Below, piece after piece: positions 1 to 7,516 of a stretch of 64,000 nucleotides of DNA. Made by a program: the position numbers and the translations under genes. The notes below the pieces were generated by a model. It searched no databases, was not told where the DNA came from, and was given only the letters and a program-made list of their open reading frames with translations. Origin of the DNA: Candidatus Rifleibacteriota bacterium (GTDB taxonomy: Bacteria > Muiribacteriota > Ozemobacteria > Ozemobacterales > Ozemobacteraceae). The DNA is taken from contig JAAYVD010000086.1 in the NCBI GenBank assembly GCA_012517355.1, forward strand, positions 62,001-126,000, given 5' to 3'. Numbering within the stretch: position 1 is the stretch's first letter; each line of letters starts with the position of its first letter.

Positions 1-1
1 G

Positions 2-1033
2 ATGCTCGACCGCTACGTCGTCCGCTACGACGCCGAGACCACCATCGTGCTGACCCTGCGCCCCTCGCTCCAGACCCAGGTCGAGAAACTCTTCGCCGCC
101 AACTCCTGCAAACTGGGAGCCGCCATCATCCAGGACCCCACCACCGGGGCCGTGCTGGCCATGACCTCCTTCGACGGGTGGCGGCCCCTGTCCCCCACTT
201 CCCCCGAGTTCCGCACGAACAACTGGGCCCTGCAGCCGACCTTCCCCATCGCCTCGATCTTCAAGATCATCACAGCTGCCGCCGGCCTCGAGAAGCGCAA
301 GGTCACCCCGGCCAGCTCGATCAAGCTCGGCCGCAAGTGGAGCATGACCCTGTGGGAGGCCTTCGCCAAGTCGCACAACGGGGTCTTCGGCATCGTCGGC
401 CGGTCGGTCGGCAGCCAGGTGCTGCAGGCCTACGCGAACGCTTTCGGCTTCAACAAGCCCTTCTACTTCGACCTGCCCGTCGGGGTCTCCCAGGCCGAGC
501 TGCCCGCCAATGCGGTCAAACTGGGGGAAGCCGCGGCCGGCCTCAACCGGAACTTCGAGATCAGCCCCATCCACGTGGCCTCGATCATCTCCACCGTCCT
601 CAACCGCGGCCGCCAGATGAAACCCTACCTGGTCGACTACGTCCTGCGCGGCAACCGCGTCATCTTCCGGCGCAAGCCGTTCCCCATCGCCCAGCCGATG
701 TCGGCCGGAGCGGCCCAGCAGATCTACGAGATGATGAAGACGACCACCACCCACGGGACCGGCAAGCGTGGCTTCAGCAAGTTCCCCGACTGCCCCGACC
801 TCGCCCGGTTGTGCGGGGGCAAGACCGGCACCCTGACCGGGGCCAATCCGCACCTGCTGTTCACCTGGTTCGGCGGGTTCACCCGCACCGCCGGCCGCGA
901 CCTCAGCATCGTCTTCCTGGTCGGCCAGCCGGGCATGTCCCGGATGCGGGCGTCCACCCTGGCCGGCCGCCTCGCCCACGAACTGTATGCCGGCCGCGCC
1001 ACGGCCGCCACCCCCCGCCTGGCCACCCGCTGA
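2..1033 (+). CDS. Penicillin-binding protein, transpeptidase domain (5' end cut by window)
   Basis: D,D-transpeptidase that would cross-link peptidoglycan in the periplasm. The three active-site motifs are in order: SxxK (S85-I-F-K88, acylated serine), SxN (SHN, 124-126) and KTG (K274-T-G in GGKTGT). The visible 343 residues hold only the penicillin-binding domain; the N-terminal membrane anchor and dimerisation or glycosyltransferase part expected of class A/B PBPs is absent. The open frame starts at the window edge, so the true start is probably upstream and the ATG at position 2 is likely internal. The last codons run into a repeat element that begins about 15 bases after the stop. The subclass (FtsI-, PBP2- or PbpC-like) cannot be decided from this fragment. 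Confidence 0.88.
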   Translation: MLDRYVVRYDAETTIVLTLRPSLQTQVEKLFAANSCKLGAAIIQDPTTGAVLAMTSFDGWRPLSPTSPEFRTNNWALQPTFPIASIFKIITAAAGLEKRKVTPASSIKLGRKWSMTLWEAFAKSHNGVFGIVGRSVGSQVLQAYANAFGFNKPFYFDLPVGVSQAELPANAVKLGEAAAGLNRNFEISPIHVASIISTVLNRGRQMKPYLVDYVLRGNRVIFRRKPFPIAQPMSAGAAQQIYEMMKTTTTHGTGKRGFSKFPDCPDLARLCGGKTGTLTGANPHLLFTWFGGFTRTAGRDLSIVFLVGQPGMSRMRASTLAGRLAHELYAGRATAATPRLATR

Positions 1034-1046
1034 GGAGGGCCACCCC

Positions 1047-1134
1047 GACCGACACGACGTCGGCCATACCCCTTTGCCGGCACGAATGGCGCCGCGCAAC
1101 GTGAGTTTCGCGCCTCGCCAAGGGGCCGACCCCA
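1047..1134 (+). repeat. GC-rich hairpin repeat, copy 1 (intergenic)
   Basis: This copy starts with a short hairpin (CCGAC, 5-base loop, GTCGG, 1049-1063), followed by a run ending CCCCTTTGCCG and a GGCG/CGCC-rich hairpin. The order and much of the sequence match the copy inside the pseudouridine synthase gene near 9.71-9.80 kb. It lies just after the PBP stop codon. Confidence 0.7.
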
Positions 1135-1152
1135 CCCGGGCACGTTTTTCGA

Positions 1153-1290
1153 CACTCCAGCATTACGACGGACGCATCAATCGCCTTTCTTCATCCACCC
1201 ATCGATGCTGATTGCGCAGACCGTGCTGGCGACTCCCTTCGCCATTTCCCCCCCCTTTCTCCCTTGCCCCGGCCGCCCTCGAGGTTTCTG
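1153..1290 (-). repeat. 138-bp dispersed repeat, copy A (minus orientation)
   Basis: The reverse complement matches 35391-35529 almost throughout: a CTCGAGGG box, a purine-rich G tract, a 22-codon frame and a terminal GCTGGAGTG. It lies between the PBP repeat tail and the clp-like terminator. No transposase or target-site duplication is obvious. Origin (mobile element, RNA or micro-gene) is unknown. Confidence 0.75.
1177..1245 (-). CDS. Candidate 22-residue micro-protein in repeat copy A
   Basis: A 22-codon frame starts MAKGVAST, contains CAISIDGWMK and stops with TGA. A G-rich purine tract directly upstream could act as a strong ribosome-binding site. The same peptide, with three substitutions (V to I, K to N, G to V) and one silent change, is encoded by the second repeat copy at 35437-35505. 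It has one cysteine, one tryptophan and no signal peptide. Flanking DNA is about as conserved as the frame, so coding constraint is not proven. No known family is recognised. Confidence 0.35.
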   Translation of the reverse strand: MAKGVASTVCAISIDGWMKKGD

Positions 1291-1330
1291 TCGAAAAGCG
1301 AAAGTCTCCGCTTTTCCTCCCTGCGCCAAA

Positions 1331-1360
1331 ACGCCCCCCGGTTCATGAACCGGGGGGCGT
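1331..1360 (-). terminator. Terminator of the clp-like gene
   Basis: A perfect 30-bp palindrome (ACGCCCCCCGGTTCAT and its complement) lies 13 bases after the stop codon of the clp-like gene and is followed by TTT in the minus direction. It would form a very stable GC-rich hairpin. Confidence 0.8.
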
Positions 1361-1373
1361 CTTTCGGCGCGGG

Positions 1374-2804
1374 TTACTTTTTGGCTTCGGCGGGAGGGGG
1401 CTCGCCGGGAGTGGGCGCGGGGGCGGGTGGGGGCACTTCGAACCGCCCGGTCACCTTGAACTCGGCCGTCTCCTCGCCGTTGATCTTCCCTTTGCTGGCC
1501 GTGATGATGTCGCCCTGTTTGAAGATCTCGCCCTTCAGGATCATCTCGGCCAGGGAATTCTCGATGTGGCGATGGATGGTGCGCCGGAGGGGACGGGCGC
1601 CGTATTTCAGGTCGGTTCCCTGTTCGACGAGGAAGGACTTGAGTTCGGTGGTGAAATCGATGCGCATGCTCAGGTTCTTCACCCGTTCGGAGACCTCGTT
1701 GAGCAGGATCTCGAGGATCTTCAGGTTGTCGTCCTTGGTCAGGGCGCGGAACACGATGATGTCGTCGATGCGATTGAGGAATTCGGGAGGGAACTTCTTC
1801 TCGAGGCTCTTGCGGGTGATCTTGGCCTTCTCGGCATGCGACAGGTCGTCGATCTTGCCGGTGGTCTCCTTGTCGGCCGGTTTGTCCGCGACGCGGAACC
1901 CGGGCTTGCTCTCCTCGGCGGTGATGTCGGACACCCCGATGTTGGTGGTCATGATGATGACCGCCTCGCGGAAGGAGACCGTCTCGCCCTTGCTGTCGGT
2001 CAGGATGCCCTCGTCGAGCAGTTGCAGGAGCAGGTTGTGCACCTTCTCGTGCGCCTTCTCGACTTCGTCGAAGACGACCACGCCGTTGGGCTTGCTCTTC
2101 ACCGCCTCGGTCAGATACCCGCCCTCGTTGTGCCCGATGTAGCCCGGAGGGGCACCGATGAGCTTGGCATACTCGTGGCTCATCGCGTATTCGGAGCAGT
2201 CGATGCGCACCAGGTCGGTCTCGTTGCCGGTCAGGAACTCGCACAGGGCCTTGGCCAGTTCGGTCTTGCCGACGCCGGTCTGGCCGACGAAGATGAAGCT
2301 GCCCACCGGGCGACGCGGATTCTTGAGCCCGACCTTGGCCTTGCGGATGGCCTGGGAGACGGCCGTCACCGCTTCGTCCTGGCCGATGATGCGCTTCTTG
2401 ATGTGGTTCTCGATCTCCATGAACCGCTGCTGCTTGGCCTTCTGCTCGTTGGAGGCGTCGGGGCCGAGCATGGGGATCGAGCCCTGCATCTGGGTCTCAT
2501 CGACCTGGATGGTGACCTCCTTGATGTCGAGGGTGGGGTTGACCTTGACGCAGAGGTTGTAGAGCTCCTGTTCGATGATCTCCCCGAGGAGGGGATACTC
2601 GTTGTTCCCGAACACCAGGGGGGCGATCTCGTCGAGGTAGTTGACCACGGACGCGTTGATGATCAGCCTCTTGTAGGATTTCTTGTCGGTGATCTTGATG
2701 TTCTTGAACAGTTGCTGCTTCTGCTCCGGAGTGAACGCCCGGATGGCGACAAACCGGTCGAGGGATTCACAGAATTTCATCTTGATTCCCGGCGTGGATT
2801 CCAT
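1374..2804 (-). CDS. Single-AAA+ Clp/Hsp100-like ATPase (ClpA/B D2-type)
   Basis: A cytoplasmic ATP-driven unfoldase-like protein of 476 residues. It carries one AAA+ module of the ClpA/ClpB/ClpC D2 type: Walker A GQTGVGKT (174-181), pore loop GYIG (221-224), Walker B VVFDE (about 243-247), and the Clp D2-small domain after about residue 370 (ARPLRR). Full-length Clp ATPases have an N domain and two AAA+ modules; here the first about 135 residues are unlike either. The start is the ATG at 2804, preceded by AGGAGGG; the open frame extends far upstream but that part is antisense to the TPR gene. The C-terminal tail is Pro/Ala-rich. No ClpP-binding IGF/IGL loop was identified, so it may act as a remodeller rather than feed ClpP. 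It is transcribed divergently from the TPR gene. Confidence 0.85.
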   Translation of the reverse strand: MESTPGIKMKFCESLDRFVAIRAFTPEQKQQLFKNIKITDKKSYKRLIINASVVNYLDEIAPLVFGNNEYPLLGEIIEQELYNLCVKVNPTLDIKEVTIQVDETQMQGSIPMLGPDASNEQKAKQQRFMEIENHIKKRIIGQDEAVTAVSQAIRKAKVGLKNPRRPVGSFIFVGQTGVGKTELAKALCEFLTGNETDLVRIDCSEYAMSHEYAKLIGAPPGYIGHNEGGYLTEAVKSKPNGVVVFDEVEKAHEKVHNLLLQLLDEGILTDSKGETVSFREAVIIMTTNIGVSDITAEESKPGFRVADKPADKETTGKIDDLSHAEKAKITRKSLEKKFPPEFLNRIDDIIVFRALTKDDNLKILEILLNEVSERVKNLSMRIDFTTELKSFLVEQGTDLKYGARPLRRTIHRHIENSLAEMILKGEIFKQGDIITASKGKINGEETAEFKVTGRFEVPPPAPAPTPGEPPPAEAKK

Positions 2805-2835
2805 GGGAGGCCCTCCTGGGGGTACGTTTTTCTCG

Positions 2836-2865
2836 TTGACAAGGCACTTCCGGCTAGGGTAGAAA
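2836..2865 (+). promoter_or_regulatory. Sigma-70-type promoter for the TPR gene
   Basis: TTGACA (2836-2841), an 18-base spacer and TAGAAA (2860-2865) lie in the divergent gap between the clp-like gene and the TPR gene. The predicted transcript would have a leader of about 45 bases. Confidence 0.5.
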
Positions 2866-2915
2866 AATTGTATCACCATCTTTTCCCCAAGGCAACCATT
2901 CAGATCAGAGGGGTC

Positions 2916-4337
2916 ATGAGTTCCAGGGAAGCCGAAGAACATTTCGACCGCGGACTCCACTACTTTCGGGGGGGGTTTTTTCCCGCCGCCCTTCAGGAAT
3001 TCGGGATCGTCAAGAGTCTCGACCCCGCCTACCCCAACATCGCCTTCATCGTCGAAGCAGCCCGGAAGCGGGCGGAAGAGGTGGCCGGCAAGCTCGACGC
3101 CTTCATCGAGGAGGAGTTCGACCGCCAGATCGTCGAACTCTCCGAGCAGCTGGTCTACGAGGGATCCCGCAGCTTCGCCCAGGAGATCGAGCAGCTGCTC
3201 CGCAAGGGCCTGCCCGAAGCCGCGCTCGAGAAGCTCCGCCAGGCCGACAGCATCGTCCCCGAATCGAAACCCCTGCTGCTGGTGATGGCCAGCATCCAGC
3301 GGCGGCTGGGGCGGTTCAGCGAGGCCGAGAACACCCTGCTGCGGGCTCGCACCCTGTTCCCGAAGGATGCCGAGGTCCTCAACAACCTGGGCAACGTCTA
3401 CCTCTCCCGCAACCTCTTCCGCATCGCCGAGGACCAGTTCCAGGAAGCCCGCAAACTGGCGCCCGACGATGTACGCATCCTCAACAACCTCGGTGCCCTG
3501 AAAATGCAGAGCTACCGGCTCGACGACGCCCGGGAATGCTTCGAGGAGGCCCTCGCCCGCAACCCGAAATCGCGGGTGGTCAGCCGCAACCTCGACAACG
3601 TGCAACTGCGCATCCGCACCCTCGACGAGGAGATCAGCCGGCTGCGTCAGGAATTCTATGCCCACCCGACCTTTCTCGACATCGGCCTGGCCCTCGGCAA
3701 GGCCCTCCTGTTCCGGGGGTTCATCCACGAGGCGCGCAGCATGCTGAACGAGGTGGTGGCCAAAAACCCGGCCCTGATCGCCGCCCATTTCTACCTGGGC
3801 ACCATCTTCGAGCTGGAGGGGTCGCTCGGCAAGGCGATCGAGCACTTCCGCGAGATGGTCGTCCGCAAGAAGAAGCAGAACACCCCGATCTACAAAGCCT
3901 TCGAATCCCTCCTCCAGGAAGACTACCAGGAGGAAGCCCTGTTCGAGCTGAAGAAACTCGCGGTGCTCGACCTCGATCTGGCCGCCAGTCACATCAACCT
4001 GGGCATCCGCTACTTCGAAGACGCCCTCTGGGACGAAGCCCTCCGCCACTTCGAGGAGGCCGCCTCCCTCAACCAGTCCTACCCCGACGCCCCCTACTGG
4101 GTGGCCATGTGCCTCCTCCAGCAAGGCAAGAAGGCGGCGGCCGAAAAGCACCTGCTCCAGGCCCTCGCCTTGAACCCTCGGTATGCCGATGCCCACTTCC
4201 AACTGGGAATGCTGTATCATCGGAAGTCGGTGAAGAAGGCCGCCCAGCACCTGCAACAGGCCATCGATCTCGGCCTGCGGCCGTCGTTCGCCGCCCTCGC
4301 CCGCAAACACCTGCCCGCCAAGGATTCCCGGAAATGA
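2916..4337 (+). CDS. Cytoplasmic TPR-repeat protein
   Basis: A 473-residue tetratricopeptide protein without a signal peptide, so probably a cytoplasmic scaffold. TPR-like helical pairs recur through the chain, for example ALQEFGIVKSLDPAYPN near the start, NNLGNVYLSRNLFRIAEDQF mid-chain and DAHFQLGMLYHRKSVKKAA near the end. The ATG at 2916 is preceded by AGAGGGG and is the first methionine in frame that does not overlap the clp-like gene. It is followed by a hairpin-repeat segment and then the PilB-type gene, which hints at but does not prove a link to pilus assembly. Confidence 0.85.
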   Translation: MSSREAEEHFDRGLHYFRGGFFPAALQEFGIVKSLDPAYPNIAFIVEAARKRAEEVAGKLDAFIEEEFDRQIVELSEQLVYEGSRSFAQEIEQLLRKGLPEAALEKLRQADSIVPESKPLLLVMASIQRRLGRFSEAENTLLRARTLFPKDAEVLNNLGNVYLSRNLFRIAEDQFQEARKLAPDDVRILNNLGALKMQSYRLDDARECFEEALARNPKSRVVSRNLDNVQLRIRTLDEEISRLRQEFYAHPTFLDIGLALGKALLFRGFIHEARSMLNEVVAKNPALIAAHFYLGTIFELEGSLGKAIEHFREMVVRKKKQNTPIYKAFESLLQEDYQEEALFELKKLAVLDLDLAASHINLGIRYFEDALWDEALRHFEEAASLNQSYPDAPYWVAMCLLQQGKKAAAEKHLLQALALNPRYADAHFQLGMLYHRKSVKKAAQHLQQAIDLGLRPSFAALARKHLPAKDSRK

Positions 4338-4339
4338 CC

Positions 4340-4400
4340 CGACCGACACGATGTCGGAAGTGCCCGCCGGCCGCCTTCCCCCCGCCCGAGACCGCGACCC
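4340..4400 (+). repeat. GC-rich hairpin repeat, copy 2 (upstream of pilB-like gene)
   Basis: The signature hairpin CCGACACGATGTCGG (4343-4357) is followed by GAAGTGCCCGCCGGCC. The element fills essentially the whole gap between the TPR stop and the PilB ATG, so it also supplies that gene's translation initiation region, which has no clear Shine-Dalgarno sequence. Confidence 0.6.
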
Positions 4401-7400
4401 ATGGATGAAGCCGCCTTCGCCGCGAATTTCCCGGCGTTCCCCTGCAAACCCGACGACATCCAGAAGCTCGGCGTGGTCCTGCGCAGCAAGAAGGTCCTGA
4501 CCAAGGAGGAATGGGACGCCCTCCGCAAGGAGAAGCCCGAACCCAAAGACACCCTCATGGCCATCGCCTCGCGCCCCGGCGTGACCCTCAAGGCGATCGC
4601 CGACTTCGAGGCCACCCTGCTCAACGTCCCCTTCATCGACCTCGACGAGACGCAGATTCCCAGCGAGGTCACCAAGCTGATGAAGGTCGATGTGATGGTC
4701 GAGCACAAGATCATCCCCGTCAAGCTGAACGGCCAGGAACTCCTCGTCGGCATGCTGTCACCCTCCGACGGCGACCTGCTGACCTCCCTGGCCACCGGCC
4801 CTCTGGCCATGCGGCCCGGCAAGGTCCTGTTCGAGGCCTGGGAAAAGAAGATCAAACGCCTGACCGAGGCCAAAAAGCCGGCGGTCGCGGTGAAGAAGGG
4901 CCCCCGCAAGCGGTTGGGCGACATCCTGGTCGAATCGAAGTATGTCACCGAGGAACAGCTGAAGGAAGCCATCGACGGCGCCAAGAAAGACAAGGTTCGC
5001 CTCGGCGCCTACCTGGTCAAGAAGGGGTTCCTCACCAACAAGCAGTTGTCGATCGCCCTGTCCAAGCAGTTCGACATCCCGTTCATCGATCTCGAGGAGA
5101 GCCTCGTCGATCCCGTTCTGGCCACGCTGCTGCCCAAGAAGCTCTGCTACGACCAGATCCTCTGCCCCGTCAAGAAGGAGGACAGCAAGCTGGTCCTGGC
5201 CATGACCGATCCCACCGATATCATCACCATCGACCACATCGAGATGATGACCGGCATGCGCATCTCCCCGGTGGTCAGCTCCGAACTGTCGATCATGGCT
5301 GCCCTTGGCAAGCTCTACGGCGAAAGCGTCGACGCCCTGGCCGACCAGGTCGGCGGCAGCGGCGAGAAAAAGGAAGACCTGGACGGCCTCGGCGACCTCA
5401 GCGAGAACGACGCCCCCATCATCAAACTGGTCAACCTGGTCTTCACCCAGGCGGTCCAGACCGGGGTTTCCGACATCCACATCGAGCCGTTCGAAAGCGA
5501 ACTCCGGGTCCGGTTCCGCAAGGACGGCATGCTGAAACTGTACATGACCCCGACCAAGGCCGCCCACGCCGGCGTGGTGAGCCGCATCAAGGTCATGGCC
5601 AACCTCGACATCGCCGAGACCCGCCTGCCCCAGGATGGCCGCATCAAGCTGGTGCTGTCCAACCGCAAGGTCGACATGCGCGTCTCGATCATCCCCTGCA
5701 TCTGGGGGGAAAAGGTCTGCATCCGCCTCCTCGACCAGGGCAACCTGAAGGTCAACCTCAACGACCTGGGCTTCGAGCCCCACGTGCTCGAACGGTTCAT
5801 GGATGGCGTGAAGCAGCCCAACGGCATCGTCCTGGTCACCGGCCCCACCGGGTCGGGCAAGACGACCACCTTGTACTCCTCGCTGTTTTTGCTCAACAAC
5901 CCCGCCGTCAACATCATGACCGCCGAAGACCCCGTCGAGTACAACCTGATGGGCATCAACCAGGTGCAGTGCCACGCCGACATCGGCCTCGACTTCTCGG
6001 CCGCCCTGCGCTCCTTCCTCCGCCAGGACCCGAACATCGTCATGATCGGCGAGATCCGCGACTACGAGACGGCCAGCATCGCCGTCAAGGCCGCCATGAC
6101 CGGCCACCTGGTCATCTCCACCCTCCACACCAACGACGCCCCGGCCACCGTGGCCCGCCTGCTGAACATGGGTCTCGAGCCCTTCAGCCTGTCCACCGCC
6201 GTCCGCGTCGTCGAGGCGCAGCGCCTGGTCCGGCGCATCTGCAAGTCCTGCTACACCGAGTTCAAGCCGCAAGAGGACCTCCTGCTCGCCCTCGGCATCA
6301 ACCGGGCCCTGCTCGAGAAACTGCACCTCCCCGACCTCGACCTGTCCAACCTGACCTTCGCCAAGGGCGCCGGCTGCCCCGACTGCGACAACTCCGGGTA
6401 CAAGGGCCGCCAGGGCATCTACGAGGTGCTGGTCATGACCCAGCGGATGCGCGAAATGGTCGAGGCCAAGGCCAACACCGAGGAAATGCGCCGGGTCGCC
6501 ATGGACGAGGGCATGCTCTCCCTCCGCGAGTCGGCCATCTACAAACTGCTGACCAAGAAGACCACCGTCGAGGAGATCCACCGCACCACGCTCGAGGGCG
6601 GGGAAGGCGGCGGCGAGGGCGGCGGTGGCGGGAAGGGCAAGGGTGCCGCCGGTTCCGCCCTGCCGGCCGGCGGCCTGGGCAGCGTCAACGTCCCCGAAAT
6701 CGGAGGCCTGACCCAGGAAATCCAGGCCTTCCGCACCGCCCTGCAGCGCCTGACCGGCGGCGAGGGCACCCCCGCCGCCAGCCTCGAGAGCGAGATCCTG
6801 CGCCAGAACCTGACCGACCCCCTGGCCAACATCCAGGCCCAGGTGGCCGCCGGCCTGGCGGGCGGCGACGTCAGCAAGTCCCTGCCCCTCATCCAGGCCC
6901 AGGGCCAGAAGATGGAGTTCAACCTCCAGAACCTCGTCCATCACTTTGCCGCCCTCCGCCTCCAGCCCGCCCCCCTGTCCATCAACGAACTCATCGATCG
7001 CGAACTGCTGGGACAGCTCAAACAGCACGTCATCGTGGCCCGCCTGCTGGCCGGCCGCGCCGACATCGGCCAGGGGCTGAAGGTCTCCAAAAACCTGCAG
7101 CAGAGCCTCCCCCCCATCCTGGTCGATCCCGCCGCCTTCCGGCTCATCGGTGCCAACCTGCTCGTCAACTCTTTGATCGCCCTGCCCAAGGGCGGCGAGA
7201 TCAAGATCATGACCCGCCTCAAGCCCAACGCCCGCAATCTCGTCGAACTGATCCTGTTCGACAACGGCACCGGCATCCCGACCGACCAGCAACCCAGGCT
7301 CTTCACCCCCTTCCAGTCCTTCGGCAAGAAGACCCTGGGCCTCGGCCTCGCCGTGACCCGCCGCCTGCTGACCGCCTGCCAGGGCCAGATCTCGGTCAAG

Positions 7401-7454
7401 AGCACTCCCGGCGCCAACACCCTGGTGACGCTGGAATTCGTGGTTCCCGGCTGA
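4401..7454 (+). CDS. PilB/GspE-type pilus assembly ATPase fused to a histidine-kinase-like (GHKL) ATPase domain
   Basis: A 1017-residue cytoplasmic motor ATPase for type IV pilus or type II secretion assembly. Two MshEN/T2SSE N-type domains (about 60-130 and 170-280) precede the GspE core: Walker A GPTGSGKT (481-488), Walker B-type GEIRD (about 550), His box STLHTND, and the zinc tetracysteine CKSC...CPDC. After a Gly-rich linker (about 733-750) comes a second module unlike normal PilB: a DHp-like helix with LTDPLANIQ, in which the phospho-acceptor His position is Q802, then a GHKL ATPase with an N box (ANLLVNSL, about 917), G1 DNGTGIP (954) and G2 GLGLAV (980). Normal PilB/GspE is about 500-600 residues. 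The second module could sense ATP or nucleotide state rather than phosphorylate. The gene next downstream encodes a periplasmic protein. Confidence 0.92.
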   Translation: MDEAAFAANFPAFPCKPDDIQKLGVVLRSKKVLTKEEWDALRKEKPEPKDTLMAIASRPGVTLKAIADFEATLLNVPFIDLDETQIPSEVTKLMKVDVMVEHKIIPVKLNGQELLVGMLSPSDGDLLTSLATGPLAMRPGKVLFEAWEKKIKRLTEAKKPAVAVKKGPRKRLGDILVESKYVTEEQLKEAIDGAKKDKVRLGAYLVKKGFLTNKQLSIALSKQFDIPFIDLEESLVDPVLATLLPKKLCYDQILCPVKKEDSKLVLAMTDPTDIITIDHIEMMTGMRISPVVSSELSIMAALGKLYGESVDALADQVGGSGEKKEDLDGLGDLSENDAPIIKLVNLVFTQAVQTGVSDIHIEPFESELRVRFRKDGMLKLYMTPTKAAHAGVVSRIKVMANLDIAETRLPQDGRIKLVLSNRKVDMRVSIIPCIWGEKVCIRLLDQGNLKVNLNDLGFEPHVLERFMDGVKQPNGIVLVTGPTGSGKTTTLYSSLFLLNNPAVNIMTAEDPVEYNLMGINQVQCHADIGLDFSAALRSFLRQDPNIVMIGEIRDYETASIAVKAAMTGHLVISTLHTNDAPATVARLLNMGLEPFSLSTAVRVVEAQRLVRRICKSCYTEFKPQEDLLLALGINRALLEKLHLPDLDLSNLTFAKGAGCPDCDNSGYKGRQGIYEVLVMTQRMREMVEAKANTEEMRRVAMDEGMLSLRESAIYKLLTKKTTVEEIHRTTLEGGEGGGEGGGGGKGKGAAGSALPAGGLGSVNVPEIGGLTQEIQAFRTALQRLTGGEGTPAASLESEILRQNLTDPLANIQAQVAAGLAGGDVSKSLPLIQAQGQKMEFNLQNLVHHFAALRLQPAPLSINELIDRELLGQLKQHVIVARLLAGRADIGQGLKVSKNLQQSLPPILVDPAAFRLIGANLLVNSLIALPKGGEIKIMTRLKPNARNLVELILFDNGTGIPTDQQPRLFTPFQSFGKKTLGLGLAVTRRLLTACQGQISVKSTPGANTLVTLEFVVPG

Positions 7455-7516
7455 CCGCTGCCGGACCGGCCCCGTCCGCCAGGGCCGGCCCGTTGCCCCC
7501 GAAGGGAGGACCCCCG

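Noticed and set aside
1212..2915. Upstream in-frame extension of the TPR gene
   Set aside because: It runs antisense through the clp-like gene; the ATG at 2916 has a ribosome site and promoter, and TPR homology begins there.
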